The position numbers and the translations under genes were made by a program. From assembly GCA_021730855.1 (NCBI GenBank), contig JAKFYM010000405.1, positions 1-12,510 on the forward strand: DNA of 12,510 nucleotides. Reading direction: 5' to 3'. The notes beneath the pieces are model-generated. The model saw only the letters and a program-made list of their open reading frames with translations, searched no databases and was not told the DNA's origin. Origin of the DNA: Bdellovibrionales bacterium. GTDB lineage: Bacteria > Bdellovibrionota > UBA1018 > CAIPTA01. Shown in pieces: positions 1-7,269 of the stretch (the first letter of the stretch is position 1; the number at the start of each line of letters is the position of its first letter).

Positions 1-114
1 CTCGATGAGCTTGCGGGCATGGGAGCGGGAGAGGCCTTTGACGTGGAGCGGAATTATTTTGTCGAGCCGCGGATCTTCGGGCAAGTCCGTCACAACAAAT
101 TCGACGATTTTCAT
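1..114 (-). CDS. RluA-family rRNA/tRNA pseudouridine synthase, N-terminal fragment (cut by window edge)
   Basis: Reading the minus strand from the ATG at 114-112 gives 38 uninterrupted codons that run off the left edge. The residues at about 16-38 (RLDKIIPLHVKGLSRSHARK, then LIE) match the start of the S4 RNA-binding domain at the N-terminus of RluA-type pseudouridine synthases, where the RLD...LSRS..K.I pattern is typical. Members of this family isomerise uridine to pseudouridine in rRNA or tRNA. The catalytic domain with its essential Asp lies outside the window, so the target (RluC, RluD or other) cannot be told. It is divergent from trxB. No Shine-Dalgarno sequence precedes the ATG; the hexamer TAAAGC lies 7 nt upstream. 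Another S4-domain protein is possible, but the RluA pattern fits best. Confidence 0.78.
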   Translation of the reverse strand, partial: MKIVEFVVTDLPEDPRLDKIIPLHVKGLSRSHARKLIE

Positions 115-169
115 AGAGGCAGCTTTACCGCGGAGCAGAAAGAACCGCCAGCTCTTTGAAAAAGAGAGC

Positions 170-199
170 TTGCTGGGCCAGGGGGTGGAGAATTAAGAT
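170..199 (+). promoter_or_regulatory. possible sigma-70-type promoter for trxB
   Basis: TTGCTG (170-175) and TAAGAT (194-199) are separated by 18 nt in the gap between the divergent rluA-like gene and trxB. They match the consensus at 3/6 and 4/6 positions, which is weak. Transcription would start near 206, leaving a short leader that includes the Shine-Dalgarno sequence at 219-225. The call rests on position and partial consensus only. Confidence 0.28.
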
Positions 200-218
200 C
201 GCACCCACTGTCATCGAT

Positions 219-225
219 AAGGGAG
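219..225 (+). promoter_or_regulatory. ribosome binding site that fixes the trxB start
   Basis: AAGGGAG lies 5 nt before the ATG at 231. This supports 231 as the start over the in-frame TTG at 156, which would add 25 residues that do not resemble any TrxB N-terminus. Confidence 0.8.
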
Positions 226-230
226 ATTGG

Positions 231-1169
231 ATGTCTGCTCCGCAGCCTTTGGAAACCATCACCATTTTGGGCTCAGGCCCTGCTGGCCTCACCGCCGCCA
301 TTTACGCCGCGCGCGCCAACCTGAAGCCGCTCCTGATCCATGGCGGGCAGCCCGGCGGCCAGCTCACCACCACCACCGATGTCGAGAATTACCCGGGTTT
401 TGCCGAGGCCGTGACCGGCCCCGAGCTGATGGAGGCCTTCACCAAGCAGGCCGAGCGCTTCGGCACGCGCTTTTTGCAAGCCACCGTCACCAAAACAGAC
501 CTTTCCAAGCGCCCCTTTCGCATCACCCTCGACAATGGCACCACCTTTGAGACCCAAACCCTGATCGCCGCCACCGGCGCCACGGCCAAATATTTGGGCC
601 TGCCCAACGAAATGCGTTTGATCGGCCGCGGGGTTTCGGCCTGCGCCACCTGCGATGGCTTTTTCTTTCGCAACCAGGAGATCGCCGTGGTGGGCGGGGG
701 CGATACCGCCGCCGAAGAAGCCACCTTTCTCACGCGTTTTGCCAGCAAGGTGCACCTCATCCACCGCCGCGAAGAGCTGCGCGCTTCTAAGGCAATGCAG
801 GCGCGGGTGTTCGCCAATGCCAAGATCCAGCCGATCTGGAACTCGGCCGTGGAAGATGTGGTGGGCGAGTCGGAAGTGCGGGGACTGAAAGTCCGCAATC
901 TTTTGGACAATAAGATCTCGGATCTAAACGTGACCGGTTTGTTTATCGCCATCGGTCATAAACCCAATTCTGACTTGTTTAAAGGTTACGTGGATCTGGA
1001 TGCTGCCGGCTACGTGAAGACAGTGCCCGGATCGACGAGAACCAAAGTTCCCGGATTTTTTGCCTGCGGAGACTTGCAAGACCATGTGTACCGTCAGGCC
1101 GTGACCGCTGCGGGCACGGGCTGTATGGCTGCCTTGGACGCCGAGCGATTCCTGCAGGAAACTGAATAA
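231..1169 (+). CDS. trxB: thioredoxin reductase (NADPH)
   Basis: 312 aa, the usual length for low-molecular-weight TrxB, which passes electrons from NADPH through FAD and a redox disulfide to thioredoxin in the cytoplasm. Visible landmarks: the FAD-binding GSGPAG loop at residues 14-19; the active-site CATC with Cys138 and Cys141, followed by DG; the NADPH-binding GGGD at 155-158; HRR at 178-180, which in this family binds the NADPH 2'-phosphate; and the C-terminal FAD-binding segment GFFACGDLQD, followed by RQAVTAAGTGC. The domain order (FAD, then NADPH domain carrying the CxxC, then FAD) is that of TrxB and distinguishes it from AhpF, which has an N-terminal extension. The ATG at 231 is chosen for its Shine-Dalgarno sequence and because the protein then begins just before the first beta strand. 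The gdh gene follows after 14 nt, probably in the same transcript. No thioredoxin gene is in the window. Confidence 0.97.
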   Translation: MSAPQPLETITILGSGPAGLTAAIYAARANLKPLLIHGGQPGGQLTTTTDVENYPGFAEAVTGPELMEAFTKQAERFGTRFLQATVTKTDLSKRPFRITLDNGTTFETQTLIAATGATAKYLGLPNEMRLIGRGVSACATCDGFFFRNQEIAVVGGGDTAAEEATFLTRFASKVHLIHRREELRASKAMQARVFANAKIQPIWNSAVEDVVGESEVRGLKVRNLLDNKISDLNVTGLFIAIGHKPNSDLFKGYVDLDAAGYVKTVPGSTRTKVPGFFACGDLQDHVYRQAVTAAGTGCMAALDAERFLQETE

Positions 1170-1183
1170 ATAAAGGAAGTTTC

Positions 1184-2458
1184 ATGTCTGACCTAATGCA
1201 CGACAGCGTATTTTTCTCCAACGAGCTTTTTAAAAACGTGGTGAAGCAGATCGACGAGAGCTGCCTCCTCGCCGGCATCGACCCGAACGTGGGCGATCGC
1301 TTAAAGCGCCCGAAGCGCGCCCTGGTGGTGAGCATCCCGGTGCGCATGGATGATGGCTCGATCCATGTGTTCGAGGGTTATCGCGTGCAGCATAATATGA
1401 CTCTTGGCCCCGGCAAGGGCGGAATTCGTTACCACCAAGACGTGAGCCTCTCCGAGGTGGCCGCGCTCGCCACTCTGATGACAATGAAATGCTCGCTCGT
1501 GGGCCTACCCCTTGGGGGCGCCAAGGGCGGAGTGCGCGTGAATCCCAATCTTCTCTCCCGTGCCGAGAAGCAAGCCATGACCCGGCGCTATACCGTGGAG
1601 ATCGCCAACATCATTGGCCCCGATCGCGACATTCCCGCTTCCGACGTGGGCACCGACGGGCAGACCATGTCGTGGCTCATGGACACTTTCTCCCAGGTGC
1701 GTGGCTATGCAATCCCCGGAGTGGTCACCGGCAAGCCGATCGAGATCGGTGGCTCGCTCGGCCGGGAAGAATCCACGGGCCGGGGCGTGGTCTATTGCGC
1801 CGAAGAGGCCGCCAAGATTTTGAAACTCCCGATGAACAAACAAACCACCGTGGCCGTGCATGGTTTTGGAAAAGTGGGATCGATCGCGGCGCGGGAAATC
1901 CATGCCCTCGGCACCTCGGTGCTGGCGGTGAGCGATGTTTCCGGCGGGATCTACAGCCGGGCCGGTTTGGACATTCCGGAAGTCTTGAAATGGGTGCAGC
2001 AGCATGGGGTGCTCAAAGGCTTTCCGAATTCGGAGCCGATCACGAATGAAGACCTGCTCGAGCTGAATGTGGATATCCTCCTCCCCTGCGCCATGGAGAA
2101 CGTGATCCACAAAGGCAATGCCGAACGTGTGAAGGCACGCTTGATCAGCGAGGGCGCCAATGGTCCCATCACCCACGATGCCCACGCCATCCTCTCTGGC
2201 CGCTGCTTCATCGTGCCCGACATTCTCGCCAATGCCGGCGGCGTGATCGTGAGTTACTTTGAGTGGGTGCAGGACATCCAAAGCTTTTTCTGGCAGGAAA
2301 AAGAAGTGAACGAGAAGCTCAAGAGCGTGATCGTGCAGGCCTTCAACGAAGTGGCCGGCACCTCGAAACGCTTGAACTGCGATATGCGCACGGCCGCCAT
2401 GGCAAGGGCGATCCTGCGGCTAGAGAAAGCAATGCTACTGCGCGGGCTCTTCCCGTAA
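1184..2458 (+). CDS. gdhA: glutamate dehydrogenase (Glu/Leu/Phe/Val dehydrogenase family)
   Basis: 424 aa, typical of hexameric small-subunit GDH, which interconverts glutamate with 2-oxoglutarate plus ammonia. The catalytic set is intact: Lys78 in GPGKGG, Lys102 in MTMKCS, Lys114 in PLGGAKGG and Asp154 in PASDVGT. These line up with Lys89, Lys113, Lys125 and Asp165 of the Clostridium symbiosum enzyme at a constant offset of 11. VTGKP...GGSLGR..STGRG precedes the Rossmann domain, whose dinucleotide loop is GFGKVG at 227-232 (GFGNVG or GFGNVA is more usual). The Asp in AVSDVSGG at the end of the second Rossmann strand hints at NAD use, but coenzyme preference is not settled by eye. AAAGGAAG at 1172-1179 is a good Shine-Dalgarno sequence 4 nt before the ATG. 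The Leu or Phe dehydrogenase alternatives are less likely because those enzymes are shorter. It lies 14 nt after trxB in a likely operon. Confidence 0.93.
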   Translation: MSDLMHDSVFFSNELFKNVVKQIDESCLLAGIDPNVGDRLKRPKRALVVSIPVRMDDGSIHVFEGYRVQHNMTLGPGKGGIRYHQDVSLSEVAALATLMTMKCSLVGLPLGGAKGGVRVNPNLLSRAEKQAMTRRYTVEIANIIGPDRDIPASDVGTDGQTMSWLMDTFSQVRGYAIPGVVTGKPIEIGGSLGREESTGRGVVYCAEEAAKILKLPMNKQTTVAVHGFGKVGSIAAREIHALGTSVLAVSDVSGGIYSRAGLDIPEVLKWVQQHGVLKGFPNSEPITNEDLLELNVDILLPCAMENVIHKGNAERVKARLISEGANGPITHDAHAILSGRCFIVPDILANAGGVIVSYFEWVQDIQSFFWQEKEVNEKLKSVIVQAFNEVAGTSKRLNCDMRTAAMARAILRLEKAMLLRGLFP

Positions 2459-2479
2459 GCAGCTGGCGGTTGCCGCTGC
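2459..2479 (+). terminator. hairpin immediately after the gdh stop codon (no T tract)
   Basis: GCAGC (2459-2463), a bulged T, then GGC (2465-2467) pair with GCC (2472-2474) and GCTGC (2475-2479) around a GGTT loop, giving an 8-bp GC-rich stem that begins on the base after the TAA. There is no run of T after it, so it is not a textbook intrinsic terminator. It could stabilise the mRNA 3' end or assist factor-dependent termination. Confidence 0.4.
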
Positions 2480-2546
2480 GGTTCGCGGTATCGCGGCACG
2501 CGGTTGGCGGATAGCCGTTGCGGATGCGGCTAGCGGTTCGCGGTTT
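2466..2546. repeat. degenerate GCGGNNN heptad repeat in the gdh-antitoxin gap
   Basis: Between gdh and the antitoxin gene the sequence is built almost entirely of GCGG followed by 2 to 4 variable bases. Units start at 2466, 2478, 2485, 2493, 2500, 2507, 2514 (GCCG variant), 2520, 2526, 2533 and 2540. The 12-mer GCGGTTCGCGGT occurs exactly at 2478-2489 and again at 2533-2544. Unit spacing is mostly 7 nt with occasional 6 or 8. It is not in any recognisable coding frame. Its function is unknown. Confidence 0.75.
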
Positions 2547-2556
2547 ATTTTTGGAC

Positions 2557-2563
2557 AAGGGGG
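2557..2563 (+). promoter_or_regulatory. ribosome binding site for the TTG-started antitoxin gene
   Basis: AAGGGGG sits 6 nt before the TTG at 2570. No in-frame ATG or GTG lies between the upstream in-frame stop at 2531 and this TTG, so this site decides the start. Confidence 0.6.
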
Positions 2564-2569
2564 TCCTTT

Positions 2570-2809
2570 TTGCAGCGTGAGATCAGCGAATCCAGTTTTG
2601 ATGTCTCGGCATTTCTGCGCGAAATTTCGGACCAAGGAAAAGAAATTGTGATCACAGAGGGTGGGCGTCCCTTGGTGCGGATTGTTCCCGTGCACCAAGA
2701 TCGCTCCCTCGAGCCCTTGCAAGTTTTTGTCGAAGGCAAGGGCGCCTCGTTTTTAGACGACGGCGACTGGTTCTCGCGCTTCCGCGAGCTGGAAGAACTG
2801 CCTTCTTAG
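2570..2809 (+). CDS. Phd/YefM-like antitoxin (prevent-host-death family), no adjacent toxin
   Basis: 79 aa with a TTG start. The N-terminal part shows the Phd/YefM pattern: a short SSFDVSAFLREIS helix region, then GKEIVITEGGRPLVRIVPV at residues 23-41, equivalent to the conserved 'g.pvvIt.rGkPvarlvp' stretch of the family's N-terminal DNA-binding fold. The tail (residues 45-79) is acidic and Leu/Phe-rich, as expected for a toxin-binding arm that is unstructured when free. Family members neutralise a toxin (Doc, YoeB or PIN-domain VapC types) and repress their own operon. Here no toxin gene lies downstream (the helicase starts 37 nt after the stop) or upstream (gdh), so it looks like a solitary antitoxin or has been recruited as a regulator. 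Family assignment is fairly firm; function is inferred. Confidence 0.72.
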   Translation: MQREISESSFDVSAFLREISDQGKEIVITEGGRPLVRIVPVHQDRSLEPLQVFVEGKGASFLDDGDWFSRFRELEELPS

Positions 2810-2845
2810 CTATGCCCTCGCCAGCAGAGCTGGTAAAGACTAGGC

Positions 2846-5350
2846 ATGGAATGGCCCCTCTACCAACGCCTCCCCTCTAGTGCCGAGGCCACCGCCGATA
2901 AGCTACTCGGGCTTTTTTTAGAATACGTGGCCGAAAAGGACCTCGCGCTCTATCCCGCCCAGGAAGAAGCCATCCTGGCGTTGCTCGACGGCCATAACGT
3001 GATCCTCAACACTCCCACGGGCTCGGGCAAATCGCTGGTGGCGCTGGCCCTGCATTTCCAAGCGCTCGCGCTCGGGAGACGTTCGTTCTACACCTGCCCA
3101 ATCAAAGCCCTCGTGAACGAAAAATTCCGCGACCTTTGCGCGATTTTTGGCCCCGAGCGCGTGGGCATGGTCACTGGCGACGGGAGCGTGAACGGGGATG
3201 CGCCCATCATCTGCTGCACGGCGGAGATCCTCTCGAACCTCGCCCTTCGCGAGGGGGAGGCCGCCCTGGTGGGAGACGTGGTGATGGACGAATTCCACTA
3301 CTACTCCGACAAGCAGCGCGGGGCCGCCTGGCAAATTCCCCTGCTCACCCTGCCGCAGACGCGTTTTCTCCTGATGTCGGCCACCCTGGGCGAGGTGGAC
3401 TTTTTTGCCAAGGCCCTCACCAAACTCAACGGCCGCAAGACCGAGTTGGTGCGCTCGAGCGATCGTCCCGTGCCCCTCGACTTCGAATATCGCGAGACGC
3501 CCCTGCACGAAACCATCGCGGACCTGGTACAGAAGGGCCTGGCTCCCGTCTACCTAGTGAATTTCTCCCAGCGTGAAGCGGCCGAGGAGGCCCAGAACCT
3601 CTTGAGCGTGGATTTTTCCAGCAAAGAGGAAAAAAAGAAGATCGCCCTGGCACTGGAAGGAGCGAAGTTCCAGAGCCCCTATGGGAAAGATTTCCAGCGC
3701 CTTTTGAGGCACGGTATCGGCCTCCACCATGCGGGCCTGCTGCCGCGCTACCGCGTGCTCGTGGAAAAGCTGGCGCAGCAAGGGCTGCTAAAAGTGGTGA
3801 GCGGCACCGACACCCTGGGTGTGGGCGTGAACGTGCCGATCCGCACCGTGCTGTTCACGAAGCTGAGCAAATATGATGGCGAGAAATCCGGCCAGCTCAC
3901 CGTGCGGGAGTTCCACCAGATCAGCGGCCGCGCCGGGCGCAAGGGCTTCGATGCGCGCGGCTTGGTGGTGGCCCAGGCGCCCGAGCACGTGATCGAGAAC
4001 CTGCGGGCGCGCGCTAAGGCCGAGAAGGGCGGGAAAGAAAAAAAGGCGAGAACCGCGCCGCCCGGATTTGTGATGTGGACAAAAGAAAGCTTTCAGAAAC
4101 TCATCCAATCCCAGCCCGAAGCGCTGGTTTCCCGTTTTGCGATCTCGCACGGCATGCTTCTCAGCGTCCTGAGCCGCGCCGATGGCGCCACCGCGCTGAA
4201 ACAACTGATCCGCGATTCCCATGGTCCCGCCAATACGAAGCGGGCTCTACGTGGGCAAACCTTTGAGCTCTTTCGCTCCCTCTTGGCCCGCAAGCTTGTG
4301 GAATTTCATTGGAGCGCGCACCATCGCCGCCCGCAGATTCGTGTTCCGTCCTCCTTGCAAAAAGATTTTTCGCTCCACCACACCCTAGCCCTTTATCTTG
4401 TGGACACCATTGCTCTCCTCGATCCCGCCGCCGAAGACTATGCCCTCGACGTGCTCACGCTCGTGGAATCCATTCTGGAAAATCCCGAGCTCATCCTACG
4501 CAGGCAGTTGGATCGAGTGAAGGACGCAAAGATGAAAGAGATGAAGGCCAATGGCGTGGAATACGAGCAGCGGATGGAGGAGCTGGAAAAACTCGAGCAC
4601 CCCAAGCCCAAGCGCGAGTTCATTTATTCCACCTTCAATGAGTTCCGCGAGAGCCACCCCTGGGTGGGCCAGGAGAACGTGCGCCCGAAATCGATCGCGC
4701 GCGAGATGTTCGAGAACTACTATTCGTTCGCCGACTACATCCGCGAATACGACCTGCATAAGGTGGAGGGTTTGCTGGTTCGTTATCTCTCGGAAACTTT
4801 CAAGGTGCTCGAGCAGACCGTGCCCGATGCCCTGAAGAACGAAGAGCTAAGGGGCATGACCCTTTATTTTGAAGAGATGGTGCGCCAGGTGGATTCCAGC
4901 CTGCTGGAGGATTGGGAAAGGATGCGCAGGGGCGGAGAGCCTTTGCCCGCCACCGAGGCGAGCGAAAAAGAAAGCCCGAAGCGCAAGCCGAGAAACGAGG
5001 CCGAGCTCACGCGTTTTGTGCGCAATGAGATGCATCGCTTCGTGCGCGCCCTCGCCAGCCGTGACTTCGAAGCCGCCAGTGGCCTGCTCGCAGAGCCCTA
5101 TCCGTTGGAAGAGCTCGAGGCCAAGTTCAAAGACTACCTGATTGGGCACCAGCGGCTGTGCACGGATCCCAAGGCGCGGCTGCCGCAATTCACGTTGATT
5201 GAAAAAGGAGCCGTGGAGTGGACGGTGGAGCAGGTCTTGGTCGACCCAGAGGGGCATAATGATTGGTCGCTGCGGTTCACGATCCAGCTTCCCGAGGATG
5301 GCGCGCCCCAACTGCGCTTGGAGCGATTCGCGGCCATTGGAAGCCTCTAA
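2846..5350 (+). CDS. Ski2-like DExH RNA helicase with C-terminal DUF3516-type region
   Basis: 834 aa. Superfamily 2 motifs in order: Gln39 (Q-motif-like, YPAQEEAI); Walker A TPTGSGKS at 56-63; PIKALVNEK near 85-93; DEFH (motif II) at 148-151; SAT at 178-180; HHAGLLPRYR at 294-303; GTDTLGVGVNVP at 320-331; and motif VI QISGRAGRKG at 358-367. HHAGL and the QISGRAGR motif are hallmarks of the Ski2/Mtr4/HelY group, which unwinds or remodels RNA using ATP. A Lys/Glu-rich linker (about 389-403) leads to a long helical C-terminal half (about 405-834). I recognise this as resembling the DUF3516 region found on bacterial members, including an NTF2-like-looking tail after about residue 725. No cellular role is known to me for this subgroup. 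The gene starts 37 nt after the antitoxin stop and has no clear Shine-Dalgarno sequence (GGTAAAG is the nearest purine run), so it may be translationally coupled or leaderless. A terminator follows at once. Confidence 0.87.
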   Translation: MEWPLYQRLPSSAEATADKLLGLFLEYVAEKDLALYPAQEEAILALLDGHNVILNTPTGSGKSLVALALHFQALALGRRSFYTCPIKALVNEKFRDLCAIFGPERVGMVTGDGSVNGDAPIICCTAEILSNLALREGEAALVGDVVMDEFHYYSDKQRGAAWQIPLLTLPQTRFLLMSATLGEVDFFAKALTKLNGRKTELVRSSDRPVPLDFEYRETPLHETIADLVQKGLAPVYLVNFSQREAAEEAQNLLSVDFSSKEEKKKIALALEGAKFQSPYGKDFQRLLRHGIGLHHAGLLPRYRVLVEKLAQQGLLKVVSGTDTLGVGVNVPIRTVLFTKLSKYDGEKSGQLTVREFHQISGRAGRKGFDARGLVVAQAPEHVIENLRARAKAEKGGKEKKARTAPPGFVMWTKESFQKLIQSQPEALVSRFAISHGMLLSVLSRADGATALKQLIRDSHGPANTKRALRGQTFELFRSLLARKLVEFHWSAHHRRPQIRVPSSLQKDFSLHHTLALYLVDTIALLDPAAEDYALDVLTLVESILENPELILRRQLDRVKDAKMKEMKANGVEYEQRMEELEKLEHPKPKREFIYSTFNEFRESHPWVGQENVRPKSIAREMFENYYSFADYIREYDLHKVEGLLVRYLSETFKVLEQTVPDALKNEELRGMTLYFEEMVRQVDSSLLEDWERMRRGGEPLPATEASEKESPKRKPRNEAELTRFVRNEMHRFVRALASRDFEAASGLLAEPYPLEELEAKFKDYLIGHQRLCTDPKARLPQFTLIEKGAVEWTVEQVLVDPEGHNDWSLRFTIQLPEDGAPQLRLERFAAIGSL

Positions 5351-5351
5351 T

Positions 5352-5378
5352 TCCCTAATTTTTCAGGGAGATTTTTTT
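5352..5378 (+). terminator. intrinsic terminator after the helicase gene
   Basis: TCCCT (5352-5356) and AGGGA (5365-5369) form a short stem with an 8-nt loop, followed after 2 nt by seven T residues (5372-5378). It starts one base after the TAA. The stem is short but the position and T run are right. Confidence 0.6.
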
Positions 5379-5380
5379 CA

Positions 5381-5402
5381 TTATCCTGCCTGGGCAGGGT
5401 AA
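5381..5402. other. strong inverted repeat between convergent genes
   Basis: CCTGCC (5385-5390) and GGCAGG (5393-5398) pair perfectly around TG. The stem extends outward through one T-G pair and TTA/TAA to about 10 bp. It lies between the plus-strand terminator of the helicase and the 3' end of the minus-strand acyl-CoA ligase gene. Neither strand has a T run after it. It may block read-through from either side, but this is inference. Confidence 0.55.
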
Positions 5403-5430
5403 TTCCTCCCGAGGTCATGGCCTCAGAACC

Positions 5431-7257
5431 TCAATCTTTTGCATCCTTATACAGCGCTTCCAGCTCCGCTTTGTATTTCTGGCAGATTTGCTTGCGCTTG
5501 ATTTTGAGCGAGGGCGTGAGGTCGCCCTCCTCCACGGAAAATTCTCTCGGCACAATGATATAGCTCTTGATGGTTTCGTAGCGCGCGAGCTGGGAGTTGA
5601 TGTCGTCGATGGCTTTTTGCACCAGCTTTTGGATCTCTGTTTGTTTCACGAGCTCGCTGAACTGGCTGGAGAGAATTTTATGCGATTTCGCGTACTGCAT
5701 CACGTACTCCTGGTTGAGCGTGAGCAGGGCCACGGCGAAGGGCTTTTGGTCGCCATAGATCACCACCTGGCTGAGCACGGGCTGGGATTTGGCGAGGTTC
5801 TCGATTTTTTGGGGCGCCAAATATTTTCCCCCGGCCGTCTTGATCAAATCTTTTTTGCGGTCGGTGATGAGGAGGAAGCCGTCGTCGTCGATATGGCCAA
5901 TGTCTCCCGTATGAAACCAGCCATCTTTGATGGATTCTTTGGTGGCCTCGGGATTTTTATAGTATTCACGGAAATTCTTGGCGCTCTTGATGAGGATCTC
6001 GCCGTCTTCGGCGATGCGCACGAGCACCTCGGGCAGCACCTTTCCCACCGAGCCAAAACGATTGGCGCCAGGAATGTTCACCGCCACGGGCGCACAGGTC
6101 TCGGTGAGGCCGTAGCCTTCGTAGACCGGCACTCCCACGATATGCATGAATTCCTGGATATTGCGGGCCAGCGGGGCCGAGCCGCTCACGCAGAGGCGGA
6201 GGTTTCCGCCGAAGCGGGCCACCACTTTGGAAAAAACCAATTTCTTGGCGATCTCATATTGCGCGAGCGTCACGAAGGAGGCCGATTTCCCGGCATTGCG
6301 TGCTTCCATCACTTCGCGGCCCACGCCCATCGCCCAGGCAAAGAGCTGCTGTTTCACGGCCGAGCCCTCGGCCACTTGGGCGAGGATGCGGTTATAGACT
6401 TTTTCAAAAATGCGCGGCACTGCGATCAGCAGGGTGGGCTTCACCTCCGGTAGATTTGTCACCAGGGTGTCTAGTGATTCGGCGAAGGCGCTGGTCCAGC
6501 CCATATAGTAGGGCAGCATGCTCTCGAGCTTGCCGAAGATATGGCTCATCGGCAGGAAGGAAAGCATCACCTCATCGTCGCGGGTCACCGAGCCCAGCAC
6601 TTTGTCCACATCGATCATCACGGATTGCATCGCGGAATGCGTGAGCACCACGCCCTTGGGCAGGCCGGTGGTTCCCGAGGTGTAGCAGATCGTGAACACA
6701 TCCTCGCCCTTGCTGTCGGCATAACAAGCATCCACCTTGGGACCGAGCGCGCCCTCTTTGTTCAGGCCCAAATCATAGAGCGCATTCCAGGTCATGATCT
6801 CGAAGGGCGCCTTGAGATCCGAGGAGCGGTGCTCGAAGTTCACCACCACTAGCTTCAGCTTCGGGCATTCGCTGGCCACGGCGGCCAGTTTTTGCAAATT
6901 TTTGAAATCGTCCACAAAGAGCACGGCGGTTTCGGCGTGGTTGATGATGTACTTCGTGTCTTCGGGAGTGCTGGTGGGGTAGATGGGCACGGTGATGCCG
7001 CCCACCCCGAGGATCGCCAGATCGAATTGGCTCCAGGCAAGCGAAGTCTGCGCCAGGATATTCACGCGATCACCTTTTTTTACGCCGAGGTGGTGCAGGC
7101 CGCAGGCTAGGCGGCGCACGGACTCAAAGTGCTGCGCGAAGGTCACGCTGGTCCAGGCCCCGTCTTTTTTGTGACGGAAGGCCACCTGCTGGCCGTTGTG
7201 TTTCACTTGCTGCAAAAAGGCTTCGGAAATGGTTTTGGAGTTTGCGAATTTTGGCAT
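5431..7257 (-). CDS. long-chain fatty acid-CoA ligase (AMP-forming, FAA1 type)
   Basis: 608 aa, the normal length for the FAA1/COG1022 group of acyl-CoA synthetases. These activate long-chain fatty acids to acyl-AMP and then acyl-CoA for beta-oxidation or lipid remodelling, usually at the inner face of the membrane. Adenylate-forming motifs: P-loop YTSGTTGLPKG at 192-202; LPMSHIFGK near 235-243; PRIFEK at 281-286; GYGLTET at 381-387; HTGD at 449-452; hinge TDRKKD at 465-470; and GGKYLAPQKIE from 476, with Lys478. The long insertion between the P-loop and GYGLTET, with PRIFEK, separates it from short-chain ligases and peptide synthetase A domains. There is no signal peptide or membrane segment. 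No Shine-Dalgarno sequence precedes the ATG, and a TAGACT hexamer 6 nt upstream suggests a leaderless start. It is monocistronic, convergent with the helicase, and shares its orientation with the smpB operon. Confidence 0.93.
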   Translation of the reverse strand: MPKFANSKTISEAFLQQVKHNGQQVAFRHKKDGAWTSVTFAQHFESVRRLACGLHHLGVKKGDRVNILAQTSLAWSQFDLAILGVGGITVPIYPTSTPEDTKYIINHAETAVLFVDDFKNLQKLAAVASECPKLKLVVVNFEHRSSDLKAPFEIMTWNALYDLGLNKEGALGPKVDACYADSKGEDVFTICYTSGTTGLPKGVVLTHSAMQSVMIDVDKVLGSVTRDDEVMLSFLPMSHIFGKLESMLPYYMGWTSAFAESLDTLVTNLPEVKPTLLIAVPRIFEKVYNRILAQVAEGSAVKQQLFAWAMGVGREVMEARNAGKSASFVTLAQYEIAKKLVFSKVVARFGGNLRLCVSGSAPLARNIQEFMHIVGVPVYEGYGLTETCAPVAVNIPGANRFGSVGKVLPEVLVRIAEDGEILIKSAKNFREYYKNPEATKESIKDGWFHTGDIGHIDDDGFLLITDRKKDLIKTAGGKYLAPQKIENLAKSQPVLSQVVIYGDQKPFAVALLTLNQEYVMQYAKSHKILSSQFSELVKQTEIQKLVQKAIDDINSQLARYETIKSYIIVPREFSVEEGDLTPSLKIKRKQICQKYKAELEALYKDAKD

Positions 7258-7263
7258 GGCGGG

Positions 7264-7269
7264 AGTCTA
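7264..7269 (-). promoter_or_regulatory. possible -10 box placing the ligase transcript start at its ATG
   Basis: On the minus strand TAGACT (4/6 to TATAAT) ends 6 nt before the ATG at 7257. The intervening CCCGCC resembles the CCCGCCC that separates the better prs -10 box from its ATG. No good -35 box is visible 16-19 nt upstream, so the call is weak. Confidence 0.3.

Noticed and set aside
150..170. Hairpin CTCTTT-GAA-AAAGAG and overlapping AGCTCT/AGAGCT repeat between rluA-like gene and trxB
   Set aside because: Short, AT-rich and ambiguous in pairing; not placed as a terminator for either flanking gene, since both point away from it. Could be an operator but evidence is too thin.
5..196. 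Open frame of 63 codons on the plus strand at the left edge
   Set aside because: It overlaps the minus-strand rluA-like start, whose 38 codons match the S4 domain; the plus-strand product resembles nothing.
156..230. 25-codon N-terminal extension of TrxB from a TTG
   Set aside because: The ATG at 231 has a Shine-Dalgarno sequence and gives the normal TrxB N-terminus; the extension has no family resemblance.
273..952. Antisense frames of 163 and 187 codons over trxB
   Set aside because: Codon-bias shadows; the Gly/Ala-rich products match nothing.
2812..2880. 22-codon frame starting right after the antitoxin stop, considered as a toxin gene
   Set aside because: Too short, overlaps the helicase start in another frame, and shows no toxin motif.
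2570..5350. Antitoxin plus helicase as a complete defence system
   Set aside because: No nuclease, sensor or toxin is present alongside; the flanks are housekeeping genes. Kept only as a low-certainty finding.
5488..6453. 321-codon antisense frame within the acyl-CoA ligase gene
   Set aside because: GC-rich shadow of a gene with all adenylation motifs on the other strand; the product is low-complexity His/Gly/Ala-rich sequence.
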